DNA of 64,000 nt from Paraescarpia echinospica (Eukaryota > Annelida > Polychaeta > Sabellida > Siboglinidae): NCBI GenBank assembly GCA_020002185.1, contig CM034531.1, positions 81,301,360 through 81,365,359 of the forward strand, in the 5' to 3' direction. Below the pieces are notes generated by a model. That model had not been told where the DNA came from and did no database searches. It saw nothing but the letters and a program-made list of their open reading frames with translations. The position numbers were made by a program, and so were the translations under genes. Positions 1 through 12,500 of this stretch are shown here, piece after piece (the first letter of the stretch is position 1; the number at the start of each line of letters is the position of its first letter).

Positions 1-85
1 ATCCATCGGGAGCACCAGTGACAAGCTGATTCACTGGTGCCACGGAGCGCCAGGCTGGGTGCACATGTTTGCACAGGCTTACAAG
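1..85 (+). CDS. LANCL: LANCL exon (partial at window start)
   Basis: Codons start at base 2. It encodes a segment ending in HWCHGAPGWVHMFAQAYK, matching the LANCL zinc-ligand block. The donor is AAG|GTATGC after base 85, phase 0. The last 12 exon bases are copied throughout the array that follows. Confidence 0.93.
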
Positions 86-3000
86 GTATGCCAGACCTTA
101 CAATGTACAGGCTTACAAGGTACACCAAACCTTACAATATACAGACATACAAGGTATGCCAAACTTTACAATGTACAGGCTTACAAGGTATACCAGATCT
201 TACAATGTACAGGCTTACAAGGTATACCAGACCTTACAAGGAACAGGCTTACAAGGTACACCAAACCTTACAAGGTACAGGCTTACAAGGTATACCAGAC
301 CTTACAATGTACAGGCTCACAAGGTATACCAGAACTTACAATGTACAGGCTTACAAGGTATACCAGACCTTACAACGTACATGCTTACAAGGTACACCAA
401 ACCTTACAATGTACAGGCTTACAAGGTACACCAAACCTTACAATGTACAGGCTTACAAGGTACACCAAACCTTACAAGGTACACCAAACCTTACAAAGTA
501 CAGGCTTACAATTTACACCAAACCTTACAAAGTACAGGCTTACAAGGTACACCAAACCTTACAATGTACAGGCTTACAAGGTACACCAAACCTTACAATG
601 TACAGGCTTACAAGGTACACCAAACCTTACAAGGTACAGGCTTACAAGGTACACCAAACCTTACAAGGTACAGGCTTACAAGGTACACCAAACCTTACAA
701 GGTACAGGCTTACAAGGTACACCAAACCTTACAAGGTACAGGCTTACAAGGTACACCAAACCTTACAAGGTACAGGCTTACAAGGTACACCAAACCTTAC
801 AAGGTACAGGCTTACAAGGTACACCAAACCTTACAAGGTACAGGCTTACAAGGTACACCAAACCTTACAAGGTACAGGCTTACAAGGTACACCAAACCTT
901 ACAAGGTACAGGCTTACAAGGTACACCAAACCTTACAAGGTACAGGCTTACAAGGTACACCAAACCTTACAAGGTACAGGCTTACAAGGTACACCAAACC
1001 TTACAAGGTACAGGCTTACAAGGTGCACCAAACCTTACAAGGTACAGGCTTACAAGGTACACCAAACCTTACAAGGTACAGGCTTACAAGGTACACCAAA
1101 CCTTACAAGGTACAGTCTTACAAGGTACACCAGACCTTACATTGTACAGGCTTACAAGGTATACCAAACCTTACAATGTACAAGGTACACCATACCTTAC
1201 AAGGTACAGGCTTACAAGGTACACCAAACCTTACAAGGTACAGGCTTACAAGGTACACCAAACCTTACAAGGTACAGGCTTACAAGGTACACCAAACCTT
1301 ACAAGGTACAGGCTTACAAGGTACACCAAACCTTACAAGGTACAGGCTTACAAGGTACAGGCTTACAAGGTACACCAAACCTTACAAGGTACAGGCTTAC
1401 AATTTACACCAAACCTTACAAAGTACAGGCTTACAAGGTACACCAAACCTTACAAAGTACAGGCTTACAAGGTACACCAAACCTTACAATGCACAGGCTT
1501 ACAATATACACCAAACCTTACAAGGTACAGGCTTACAAGGTACACCAAACCTTACAAGGTACAGGCTTACAAGGTACACCAAACCTTACAAGGTACAGGC
1601 TTACAAGGTACACCAAACCTTACAAGGTACAGGCTTACAAGGTACACCAAACCTTACAAGGTACAGGCTTACAAGGTACACCAAACCTTACAAGGTACAG
1701 GCTTACAAGGTACACCAAACCTTACAAGGTACAGGCTTACAAGGTGCACCAAACCTTACAAGGTACAGGCTTACAAGGTACACCAAACCTTACAAGGTAC
1801 AGGCTTACAAGGTACACCAAACCTTACAAGGTACAGTCTTACAAGGTACACCAGACCTTACATTGTACAGGCTTACAAGGTATACCAAACCTTACAATGT
1901 ACAAGGTACACCATACCTTACAAGGTACAGGCTTACAAGGTACACCAAACCTTACAAGGTACAGGCTTACAAGGTACACCAAACCTTACAAGGTACAGGC
2001 TTACAAGGTACACCAAACCTTACAAGGTACAGGCTTACAAGGTACACCAAACCTTACAAGGTACAGGCTTACAAGGTACACCAAACCTTACAAGGTACAG
2101 GCTTACAAGGTACACCAAACCTTACAAGGTACAGGCTTACAAGGTACACCAAACCTTACAAGGTACAGGCTTACAAGGTACACCAAACCTTACAAGGTAC
2201 AGGCTTACAATTTACACCAAACCTTACAAAGTACAGGCTTACAAGGTACACCAAACCTTACAAGGTACAGGCTTACAAGGTACACCAAACCTTACAATGC
2301 ACAGGCTTACAATATACACCAAACCTTACAATACACAAGCTTACAAAGTACATCAAACCTTACACACTCTGTACATTTTTATAATTGTGTATACTTATAG
2401 ATTAAAGATAATGTGATATTTTAATTTTCACACTGAAAATAATATTTGAAATCACAAAGTATTGTATTTATGAGTAAATTAACTTACAACATGGAAGTAA
2501 AGATTCTGAAAAGAATAAATAAATGCATATGATGATGCAGAAACACGCCAACTATTGTGAAGCAGTGCCAGTGAGTGTTGAAGTAGCCAGCACCAATGGT
2601 TGTGGGTGTATTGGAGTAGCCAGCACCAATGGTTGTGGGTGTATTGGAGTAGCCAGCACCAATGGTTGTGGGTGTATTGGAGTAGCCAGCACCAATGGTT
2701 GTGGGTGTATTGGAGTAGCCAGCACCAATGGTTGTGGTGTATTGGAGTAGCCAGCACCAATGGTTGTGTGTGTATTGGAGTAGCCAGCACCAGTGGTTGT
2801 GTGTGTGTATTGGAGTAGCCAGCACCAATGGTTGTGGGTGTATTGGAGTAGCCAGCACCAATGGTTGTGGGTGTATTGGAGTAGCGAGCACCAATGGTTG
2901 TGGGTGTATTGGAGTAGCCAGCACCAATGGTTGTGTGTGTATTGGAGTAGCCAGCACCAATGGTTGTGGGTGTATTGGAGTAGCCAGCACCAGTGGTTGT

Positions 3001-6000
3001 GGGTGTATTGGAGTAGCCAGCACCAGTGGTTGTATTGGAGTAGCCAGCACCAATGGTTGTGGGTGTATTGGAGTAGCCAGCACCAGTGGTTGTGGATGTA
3101 TTGGAGTAGCCAGCACCAATGGTTGTGGGTGTATTGGAGTAGCCAGCACCAATGGTTGTGTGTTTGGGAGGGCAGACAAATTACATGAGCGCTACTTTCA
3201 GACGTTTGGAGATGCCAAGTACCTGGAGGCAGCGAGGGGGTGTGCAGAGGTCGTGTGGGGGCGCGGACTCCTGCGCAAGGGGTATGGCCTGTGTCACGGG
3301 GTCGCAGGAAATGCCTACACCTTCCTGACTGTCTACAGACTCACAGGGGAAGAGAAGTATATACATCAAGCTTGCAAGGTAAGTAGGGCCTAGAGTAATT
3401 ATTGTCTTCAGGTCATGTGGGGTCACTGGTCATTGTTGTCTCCAAGTCATGGGTTCAGGGGTCATTACTGTCTCCAGGTCGTGAGGTCAGGGGTCATTAC
3501 TGTCTCCAGGTCAAGCAAGGCTGCCTACCATTACAGATTTTCCGTAATCATTACGAAAATTCACCTCAGATTACAGCTTTACAGAAACTGCCGCCGTATT
3601 ACGGGAATACAAATATCCAACTACAGAAAATTATACACATCCAACAATTGCTAACTCTGTAAATAATGCTGCTTGAGATGCCCTGAAGAAACTGTCATCG
3701 TTCACTTGTTACAATTTATCAACATATATTTAGTCCACTACAAGTTCTACAAAGTCGGTATGGTGACAATGTAGAATATATGCCATCCAATGCTGTGCCT
3801 GTGTACAATGTTACAACTTTGACTGCGTCATGTGTCACTAACGCGCATCTAGACATTAATAAAATTTACAGGTGTAAAATTACATAATGAAATAAATTAA
3901 TTAAGATGACGTTAGGTAGAATCATTAAATTACATTAAATAGTTATGGTTTTCTGAAAGTTATGAATATAATTATAAAATGTCTTGGAAGAATATAAAAT
4001 GAGTATTATAATTGTTGCAATTGCAATATAAAACTATAATATTTTATTCAAAGGTTTTTTATTTGAATACAACAATTTAACTTTGTCATTGACTGTTAGT
4101 AATAATTATAATGTTTCCTGCTGTGTGTTGTAAATTTAGAAGCTCGTTGGATGATTATTGGCTATTCACTGGCGCTGTCTTTCTCACGGTGATGCTCTAC
4201 CCAACGGAAACACTTGGACATGTCTGGCCATGCAGGCACTTTGACAGCTGTAATTAACACAATGTAACTTATTGGATGTTGCTAAACAAGCATCCCTTTG
4301 AAGTGCTAACCAACGACCTTAACTGAGGATAGGAGTTAAAGTGTAGCAACACAATTGCATTGAAACAAAATGTCTACTTTTGATGATTAAATTAGTAACT
4401 TCCTGGATTCCCAGGCACCATGGCAACCTTATGGATCGGGTTTTTGTCAGGTAGGCAGCCCTGGTCATGTGAGGTCAGGGGTCTTTGCTGTCTCCAGGTC
4501 GTGTGAGGTTAGGGGTCATTACTGTTTCCAGGTCATGTGAGGTCAGAGGTCATTACTGTCAAGAGGTCAGGGGTCATTACTGTTGAGAGGTCGTAACTAT
4601 TGTTATTGCAGTTGCTGATCATAACCCGTTATTTCAGTTAGTAGAATGGTTGAAATGCGCTTAGAACTTAGATCAATTGTTGATTAGATGGCCTGTCATA
4701 CTGCGGATGATGGTTGGCCTTCAAAATGTCATGTCTGCCCCTCATTTATTGACATCTGTATTAGAAACCAGAGTGTTGGTCTCTGTCATTCTCAATGTGT
4801 GTGTTTTCAACCATATCAGTTTTGCATGTGTGGGACAGGAATTGTGTAGTCATTTTAGCCCACTAGAGTGGTTCAAGATTTAGGTTTTTAAATTTCACCC
4901 GGTGTACTCTGGAGGAGTGAGGACCTTGGGCAGAAACGTAACAGCCTATCGCTCCCTATTGCTGATCTAGCAGCGAACTGTGGAGTATGCGCTTGGTATT
5001 TCTTGCAGGGTGCCAAGCGGCAGTATGTAGTAATGTTGTAGCTCGGCAGTATATACTTGAAAACTAAGTGAAATGAAATTTTAAATGTCTTTGAAACTAT
5101 GTATACATAAACTTAATACTTTTGTTAAGTAGTGTGCCAAATATGAAGCCTGTTCATTGTCATTATGCCCGTTCAAAGTTAAACATGGTCATTTGCGTGT
5201 CACAGCCTGTCAAATGTTGCTGACGTCACCACAGGCAGAGCCGCCGCCCTATCCTTTAGCATGGCAAGTGGCCTGTTGTTCCAGACTGTACATGAAATTG
5301 CATTCACAGAATCTAGACTGTACATGAAATTGCATTCACAGAATCTAATATTTTTTGATATCACCATAAAGATAATATTCTTGTCTACAAGTCGCTGGAT
5401 GTGCACAAGAATTGTGTTAACTTTTTGAGTTATTGCCATTTGAACATTGCGTATGTTCAACCTTGCATTATATCCACTGCCGCATATACCTTGCAGGAGT
5501 AAGCATTCGCGATGTTCAAACGCCAATAACTCAAAACAAATCCTGGGCACATCCAGCGACAAACTTATAAATAAGAGTATTATCTTTACTGTGATATAAA
5601 AAATATTCAATCCATTACAAGTTTGAGCATTCGCAATGTTCATACAGCAATAACTCAAAACGTAAACAAAACTCCTGCGTGCATCCAGCGATACATTTGT
5701 AGGTAAGATTGTTATCTAGGTGCTAGGTGTCGCAACAAACTGTGCAGAAAATGTACAGAAAAGCGCAAACAAAAGGGGTCTTGAAAAGGGTGACGGAGGA
5801 GGTTAAAAATTAGTTGAATATCAGGCATTATTTTTAGATATTTCATTTTGTTTTAGTCTTTAACAGTAGTAGGTCTAATGTTGTAGTTATCCACGGCACC
5901 CTGTATGAACTCTATATTCTAGAGGCAACTAGAAAACATTAATAGTTTTTTCCGTTGTGCTTTGCTGAGGTAACTCGGCTAATTTCATTTAATACTGAAA

Positions 6001-7810
6001 TATGTTGACGGTATACTGCCAACCAAATTGCGCTTCCTAAGCCCAAAACAACATTTGGCATTTGAATGTTGCACCCATGGAATGTTCAAATTGGCCATTC
6101 CGTGTCAAGTTACACAGCAATAATATCATCAGTTTCTGGAAAGCGGTGTACATTAGTTATTAATCCAAAATCTCGTGAATGTTGACCCACTTAATAACTG
6201 TACACGGCCCTTTAAAGATTTATGAACCCATCAATGCCAAATCTGGTCAGAATGTGGGAATCAAACAATGGGTCATGTTTTCCATTATGCAAGTCACATT
6301 CATTAAGACGTGTTAACGAGTATGTCACAAATTATTTGGAAAAAACATGTAATTATGAATGGAGAAGCATACCGGGTTCTCATTCCTTGGTAAATGCAGT
6401 AGTGTGACAATATTTGACAGCAAGTGTCCCACGGAGTGACATGAATGTGTTGTGGTGTAGAAAACCTCTTGTCGTCTTGTCATGCAAGTCATGCTAATCA
6501 AAACACCATTTCTCAGTAACGAGTAATCCCTCAGCAATAATTTTTTTTATCAAAACATAAAATTAGATACTTAGTACATCACAAGTGATCTGCTGGTATC
6601 ATAGAATTGCCACAAAGTTTTTAGTGAAAATGTCACACGAGTCACTATGGAATGGCTAAAATGGTAAACACAACGTTCAAATACTCAACAGCCACTACTG
6701 CCAGTAATTGGCACTTGCATTTAGCACAAATACCTTTGATGTTTATGGTTCCCACACCACATCAAACCACAACTGGAGCAAAGTACAAACATCATTCAGT
6801 GAACTTCCTGTTAATAACTACAACTAATTCAGTGAACTTCCTGTTACTAACTATAACTGATTCAGTGAACTTCCTGTTAATAACTGCAACTACCCGCCTC
6901 CTTTTAACTTGGTGATCCATAATTATTTTCTCATTTTAGTTTGCCGAGTGGTGCTTCGATTACGGCAAACATGGCTGTCGCACTCCAGACCGACCTTTCT
7001 CCCTGTTTGAAGGTCGGTGTCTTTGTGGGTCTTATGTAACACCAGTTTGTGGTGTACACCCAGTGACAAAGATATGTATCCTATCATAGAGCGATTCACA
7101 GCTGTATTCACAGTGGAGATATACTGAGCCTATGTTTATTGGTGTAGATTATCTTCCGTTGGTTGCATTCGATATAATTATTCTGAAAACGAGCCCAAGC
7201 TCGGCAATACCTAGTCAACTTGTAGGCCCATACGCATTCATTGTTTTGAATAAAACTGGATTCATGTGGAACCGTAAGATAACTGCTTGTTCCTCTATGA
7301 TGACTAGTGTTTGTATTACATCGGAATATCGCACAATAACTCATTTTGACACTCGTTTCGACCCAAAACCTATCCTTGTAAACATGCTCTGAATGCATGG
7401 AAAGGGTTGGCCTGATGCGAGTGTGGGTCATATGTGACGTCATATCTCGGCATCCTGAAAAGCATGCCAAAAATATGCATATTCGAAAATGTTTGGCTGG
7501 ACAGCATAAAATGTGGAATTTCTAATTCATTGAATTTTTTGGCTTGGTGGACATGTAAACAGATAGCAGGATGTAATATAATATGAATTCAAGCAGGTGT
7601 TTTTATTCCCTTTAATAATAATGACAAACTTCTATAAGGTTAACTAACCCTCTAGGGTTAGGGTTAACTAACCCTAACAATGACTATGTAACTGCGGATG
7701 AGACATCTAACCGGGCAGTGTGGTGTCTTGCAGGTCTCGCAGGAACCATCTACTTCTTGGCCGACATGCTTCACCCAGCTAATGCCAAGTTTCCTGCATT
7801 TGAACTGTAG
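1..7810 (+). CDS. LANCL: LanC-like protein (LANCL), C-terminal part of gene
   Basis: Four exons (1-85, 3202-3378, 6940-7012, 7734-7810) join in frame into about 136 C-terminal residues of a LanC-like protein; the 5' part lies to the left of the window. LANCL proteins are eukaryotic relatives of bacterial lanthionine cyclases; they hold a zinc ion and bind glutathione in the cytosol or at the membrane. Visible zinc ligands are the Cys of HWCHGAPG in the first exon and the Cys-His of GLCHG in the second. The third exon carries the conserved GCRTPDRPFSLFEG block, and the last ends in FPAFEL followed by a stop, the usual LANCL C-terminus. All joints obey GT-AG and phases match (0, 0, 1). Introns carry a 34-bp array starting at the first donor and a 33-bp array just upstream of the second exon. 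The gene runs towards CYP51. I cannot say which paralogue (LANCL1, 2 or 3) it is. Confidence 0.93.
74..2380. repeat. 34-bp minisatellite starting at a LANCL splice donor
   Basis: About 67 head-to-tail units of 34 bp, each made of two related halves (acaccaaaccttacaaggt and acaggcttacaaggt). The first unit is the exon end itself: CAGGCTTACAAG|GTATGCC is exon-donor-intron, and the units carry CAGGCTTACAAGGTACACC. There is a larger repeated block: the variant run around 1020-1200 recurs around 1743-1915. Because 34 is one more than a multiple of three and the unit has no stop in any frame, all three + frames stay open and read the same peptide repeat shifted by one unit. Confidence 0.97.
2585..3170. 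repeat. 33-bp minisatellite beside a LANCL acceptor
   Basis: About 17 units of attggagtagccagcaccaa plus tggttgtgggtgt, some shortened or with extra gt steps. The array stops about 30 bp before the acceptor of the exon at 3202. The last unit drifts into tttgggagggcagacaaa, the natural intron sequence, so the unit looks derived from the acceptor-proximal intron. Confidence 0.95.
3202..3378 (+). CDS. LANCL: LANCL exon
   Basis: Acceptor ctactttcag|ACG, donor AAG|GTAAGT, 59 codons, phase 0 at both ends. The protein runs from TFGDAKYLEA through WGRGLLRKGYGLCHG to YIHQACK. The Cys-His pair of LCHG supplies two zinc ligands in the family. The acceptor was chosen because it restores the usual AYK-xF spacing of LANCL proteins. 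Confidence 0.93.
3409..4594. repeat. ~35-bp imperfect repeat, split by an inserted element
   Basis: Units related to ggtcatgtgaggtcaggggt plus cattactgtctcca occur at 3409-3515 and again at 4464-4594. The two blocks are parts of one array, separated by the terminal-inverted-repeat element at 3516-4463. Confidence 0.8.
3516..4463. mobile_element. Non-autonomous DNA transposon, 14-bp inverted ends
   Basis: The left end is CAAGGCTGCCTACC (3516-3529). The right end, 4450-4463, is its reverse complement with one mismatch. The inserted DNA is AT-rich with no coding frame, and it interrupts a minisatellite, so it is younger than that array. The flanking bases gtcaag and gtcatg could be a worn short target duplication. 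The ends resemble hAT-type termini but I see no clear 8-bp duplication, so the superfamily is open. Confidence 0.7.
5058..5870. repeat. Dispersed repeat family R1, copy 1
   Basis: An approximately 0.8-kb sequence that recurs in the same orientation at 9705-10570 and 22045-23253. Shared marks are ctaagtgaaatgaaatttta at the start, gaatgttcaa/caataactcaaa motifs in the middle and agggtgacggaggggttaaa near the end. It contains a 31-bp direct repeat around 5287-5345. There is no coding frame. It is probably an old non-autonomous transposable element; the class is unknown. Confidence 0.8.
6786..6900. repeat. Three-copy 35-bp repeat upstream of a LANCL exon
   Basis: Three units of attcagtgaacttcctgtta plus ataactacaacta lie 40 bp before the acceptor of the exon at 6940. 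They do not include exon sequence. Confidence 0.85.
6940..7012 (+). CDS. LANCL: LANCL exon
   Basis: Acceptor cattttag|TTT, donor GAAG|GTCGGT, 24 codons plus one base. It encodes FAEWCFDYGKHGCRTPDRP and then FSLFE, the block that follows the CHG zinc site in LANCL proteins. It is too short to stand out as an open frame. Confidence 0.92.
7110..7455 (-). repeat. Dispersed repeat family R2, copy 1
   Basis: This segment matches 17825-18165 in the opposite orientation over about 340 bp, including the stretches gagcatgtttacaaggata and ggttgcattcgatataatta. Both copies lie in introns. No coding capacity or terminal structure is visible. It overlaps the LANCL intron between 7012 and 7734. Confidence 0.85.
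7639..7679. other. Short palindromic telomere-like motif
   Basis: The run ggttaactaaccctctaggg followed by ttagggttaactaaccctaa is an imperfect palindrome with TTAGGG/CCCTAA units. It is too short to be an interstitial telomere array. Confidence 0.4.
7734..7810 (+). CDS. LANCL: LANCL last exon with stop
   Basis: Acceptor gtcttgcag|GTCTC. The split Gly codon is completed, then LAGTIYFLADMLHPANAKF, PAFEL and TAG at 7808-7810. FPAFEL is the common LANCL C-terminus. A possible poly(A) signal ATTAAA lies at 7935-7940 and an AATAAA at 8122-8127. Confidence 0.92.
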
Positions 7811-8121
7811 CTGTGGAAACTGCTGTGGCCCCCGTGTGATCACCTTGCTGTGGTTGCAACTCAAATGTACAGATGCTTTATACATAAGCATGATTATTGA
7901 CTGCTATTATTCACAGATGCTGTGTTTGCATTTCATTAAAGATGTGTTCAGATTCAGTTTGAAGTGATCCAAGTCTCTTAGAAGCACATAAACCCAATTT
8001 CAACGCCAGGTGCCCGACTTCCAGCGAGACCGATGTTTAGGATTTTTAGGGTCTTTAGATGATTTGCCCAGAGTCCAAGTAATATGCTGGCTTTGATGTG
8101 CACACACAAAAATAAGATACA

Positions 8122-8144
8122 AATAAAATTTAAAATATTTTATT
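8122..8144. promoter_or_regulatory. Facing poly(A) signals between convergent genes
   Basis: AATAAA on the + strand at 8122-8127 (for LANCL) and on the - strand at 8139-8144 (possible distal site for CYP51) lie 11 bases apart. Another - strand AATAAA lies at 9288-9293, 51 bases after the CYP51 stop, and is the likelier CYP51 site. Use of either is inferred from the hexamers only. Confidence 0.45.
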
Positions 8145-8149
8145 CGTGC

Positions 8150-9287
8150 CACATCTACTACATAAATAACACAACCTATCTGCTGTCAAAACCTCATTAA
8201 TAAACAGGCATTAGAATAACACCCTGCATCGTGTTATGTGTAGCTATATATCAGTTCTTTGCATGTTTTATAATTCATATTATTAATTCATCGAAACATT
8301 TCTACTCCATAACACCTCGCCACATCTCTGTACTCTCATACTGCAGCATAATCATTTCCAACAATGCAACATTCTCATAAGAGAAATTAACAATGGAAAT
8401 ATACATCGAAATCAACAATCATACCTCCACTAGCCTCTGAAAGAGACAATTCTTCACAACAGCTAAATTTCAACAAGCTACACTCAACACAGCAATTTTT
8501 ATCTTTCAAAATTCTACTAATTTTCTTCTTATGTAATTTCATGCAAGTTGTTACACATTTTAACAAACTACACATTAAACATCCAGTAAATCCTTGTCTG
8601 TTTTAGACAGTGCCCATTGTGGACAGGACTTTTGGCTGTAAATAATACAGTTAAAAGTACCCTAAAGGGACAAATGTCCATAAAATATGTCGAGATATAG
8701 CACTCTGACAATCCATAGGATGCGAGGTACCGTGTGTGAAGCGACAAGGCTTGTACGCATCAGACAGAGGACATAAAACAAACATACAGAGTCTGCAACG
8801 ACACATCTTACAAGTGAAACCTAACAACACAAACAACCAGCGTTCATCAGTGCAACAAGACGCCTTCCTTTACACTGTATCACATCGACTTCGCAAACAG
8901 TCAACAGAGAAAGCGTCACACAGATTAGACCAATGCCAGTGCTGGGTCACCAAGTTATTGTTAATCCCAGCATTATTGCATTAATATAAAATACCCAGAC
9001 TTGTCGATAATGCTTTTATCACATCACCAATTAATACTCTTCCACCATGGTTAAACTAGGCAATTATTATACAAGTTTGACAAGTACAGACGTCTACCAA
9101 TCTTTACACAGGAACTTATCAGAATAGTAAAGGTACAAAATCACTGTTAAAAAAACCTGATTCAACCGCCTAAAGGATTAGCCAAAGCTGCAGTTACCAA
9201 CAAAACACCCTAAAAAATGCTTACTTCAAGATTGTATCTAAATGGGACTTCTTAGAATCACAATCGTGCAACTCTGAAATCAGTTTT
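8150..9287. other. LANCL-CYP51 intergenic stretch
   Basis: Unique AT-rich sequence between the two convergent genes. I see no exon, RNA gene, tandem array or recognised element in it. Confidence 0.6.
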
Positions 9288-9343
9288 TTTATTTCTAAAA
9301 AAACCTATGGGTGACTAACTACGATGTCATTCGTCATAGCAAC

Positions 9344-9593
9344 TCAGTGTGTGGGCAGCTGACGACGCGTGTAGCCAATGATGGGGTTTTCAGGAGTCTG
9401 GATCATTGTGGTCTTGTCGATGTCGGGGAAGCGGCCGTCTACGAGGTGGAACTCGTACAGCTGGAGCAGTGTGGACATGATGGTCTTCACTTGGACGTAG
9501 GCGAACGACTCTCCGATGCAGCGGTGGCGGCCCGCGCCAAACGGCACGTAGCTGAACTTCTCCTCACTCACTGCCCCAGTCGTGTCAAGGAAC
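9344..9593 (-). CDS. CYP51: CYP51 exon 11 (haem loop, stop)
   Basis: 250 bp; acceptor gtcgcag|G, stop TGA at 9344-9346. It completes Arg, then [36 protein letters not shown], and ends [17 protein letters not shown]. It contains the haem-ligand Cys. Confidence 0.97.
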
Positions 9594-12500
9594 CTGCGAC
9601 AACAACAGTGTCAGCAACAACCAGTGTGACGGCAACAACAGTGTCACCAACAACTAGTGCATATAACAACCAATTCATAGCTAGTTCACCCAGAGAGATT
9701 ATACTTGGACTAAGTGAAATTTTAAATGTCTTTGAAATTTCGTAATACTCTGTCATGTGCCAAATATGAAGCTTGTTCATTGCGAACTCATGTCACTAAG
9801 CTCGCTCAAACGTGGTCATGTCACAAAGCAACCAATCCATTAGATGTTGCTGCCGTCTCCACAGGTAGTGCCCCTGAGCGCAGCCCAACCTTTAGCACGG
9901 TTGTTTCAGACTGTACATGAAATTGCAATCGTGTGATTTAATATTTTTTATTTCACCGTAAAGGTAATCTTATCTATACATTTGTTAATGGATGTAAACA
10001 GGAATTGTGTTAACTTTCTCGAGTTATTTCCAAACATCGTGAATGCTCACCCTTGCATTGTATCCACTGCTGTGTATACACTGCACGATTAAACTTTCGC
10101 AATGTTGAAACAGCAATAACTCAAAAACAAATCCTGGGTACATCCAGCAACGAACTTGTAGATACGATTACAACCTTTACTGTGATATAAAAAATCCCAT
10201 TGCAAGTTTGAGTATTTGCAATGTTCAAACAGGAACAAATCAAAAATTACAAATATTCCTGTGTGCACCCAGCGATACAGTTGTACATATAATTATTATC
10301 TTCATGGTGATATAAAATAATATTAAATTCTGCATTACAATTTTAGGTACGGCCCAAAACACCAAAGCGCATTGATGCTACATGTGGTGACATTCACAAT
10401 GACCCTGTGTTGCAACAAACCGAGCAGAAAATGTACAGAAAAAGCACGACCAAAAGGGACCTTGAACAGGGTGACGGAAGGGGTTAAATTTTTTTTGAAT
10501 ATCACACTATTTTTTTATTATATTTCAATCAGATTGGGAATTAAAAAGGTTTATTTTGCTCAGTGTTAAACAAGTCCACCGGGAGAGAGACGATATTTAA
10601 CAAGTGGATGAATTCCTCCCCGCCTCTTCTCACCTGTCGGGATCGTAGACAAGGTTTTGCTCCCACACTTCGGGCAGTCGCATGTTGGTAGGGGGCGACA
10701 CACACACCTGGTGGCCAGGTGGGATCGTGTAGCCGAGCACCTTCTGTCAACCGCAACAACAATAGTGGATTCAGAAAATGTACTTAAATAGAATGTGAAA
10801 CCAAGTTGTAGCTGTATACACCTTTCCGAACTTGTAAAAGTTGTCTTACACAGTCCCTATACTGCCTATATCTACTTTCAGTTAAATGCAACCAAAGTGT
10901 AAATCTTAATTCCTTTTCCAGTTATACCTCTAAAACTCCTGAAGTGCTTTATTTAATAATTATGTCGTGTTACTGCTCAATACTGCCTGTGCATATTCTA
11001 ATTAGTGTAGTTGTAACAAAAAGTATTATTTAACTATATGTGCAGGTTATATGATAGTAAACTGCCAAACCTCAAACAACAATTTTGCCAACAGGCCCTG
11101 AAGACTATTATGACCAAATGAGTAATAAGTCGGAAAAATGTTAACATTGTTTTCTTACATTCTTGTAAAGGTTGGGTAGGGTGCTTTACACGGTTTTAAC
11201 AATTATCATTGCTACAAAAATTGGCAAAGTTCTGGAGCATTGAACATGGTAGGGGTCAAAAAGTGAAAATGAAGAAAACGACTGTTGAAGTTTTACATTA
11301 TATATGCAAATGGATTGCATGGAAATATTACATGCATGACATTCAAATTTGGCACACAGACTGACATAGTATGTATGTTATGTTGCAATGATACACGGGA
11401 AGTACAAATGTGCTGCTACAAAAACTTATCAAGTTATGCCCGATTATGTCGTTATGTGTAAACAAAATGATAACACAACATGACTGTGAAGGTTTTGCAT
11501 ATGCACATGGGTAGCATGGAAATATTGAGTGCATGGCATTCAAAGTTGGCTTATAGTATGCATGTTATTAACAAATAGTGCCATGATACACTGGAAATTT
11601 GGTGCTTAGCTAAGTATTTCATTAATGGTACAAAAGGTGTATTACATCAGAATGTCTTAACCCAGTGACTACAATGCCTGAAGCCTACTAAGCACTCACT
11701 CTCCCACATTGGGCAATAAACAACAACCCAGCCTTGACCACACCAAGACAGACCAACAATAAACTGTGGCCATGATTGACCACTCCAGCCAGTGGCTCAC
11801 TGTACACACACTGACCTAAATTTAGTGCCAGTCTAGCCACTGGTGATCAGAGATAGGGTAATATCCAGTTATAAATAGAGATCAGTGGCAGTTATATATA
11901 TCAGTGCAGGAGGCTTACAGCAGTAGGGAAATATTAGGAATATTTAGCATTTTGGGGGGCCCTGAGGTGCCCTTAGAATGATTCAATCAAATACAGATTT
12001 CTTGTGTGTAGTGGCAGTACCCTAAGATACATCTATACACAATTAGAGAAAAAGTTACTGAAGAGTTTTTGAAAAAATAGGCAAAATGTGAAAATTTACA
12101 ATTTTCGGGGGCCCTGTCGGTGCCCTTAGAATGATTCAATCAAATACAGATTTCTCGTGCATAGTAGCAGTACCCTAAGATATGTGTATGCAAAATTTGA
12201 GAAAAAGTTGCTGAATTGTTTCTGAGATATGGCAGCTAACGGCGGACGGCGCAAGCAGAGCGATGGCATCAGTCCATTGGACATTCGGCCTAAATGATTA
12301 AAAACGTGTGGAAACTTGTGTTTAGCAACAAGATAGTAAAATCTAAGCCAGTTGACAGTCTCACAAGCACTGCAGACATGAACACACCAAACATGCCATG
12401 TCTGTCTGCTGCTATGTACTCAATCAGGTGTGATACGTCACCCTGTATCACCTGGGGGGCTCATGATGAAGGTGGGGGCTTCAGTTAGGGGATGGTGCAA

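Noticed and set aside
37..2416. Three overlapping ~780-codon forward frames
   Set aside because: Same 34-bp repeat read in three phases; only bases 1-85 are exon.
7639..7679. Interstitial telomere
   Set aside because: Only two or three TTAGGG-type units in a palindrome.
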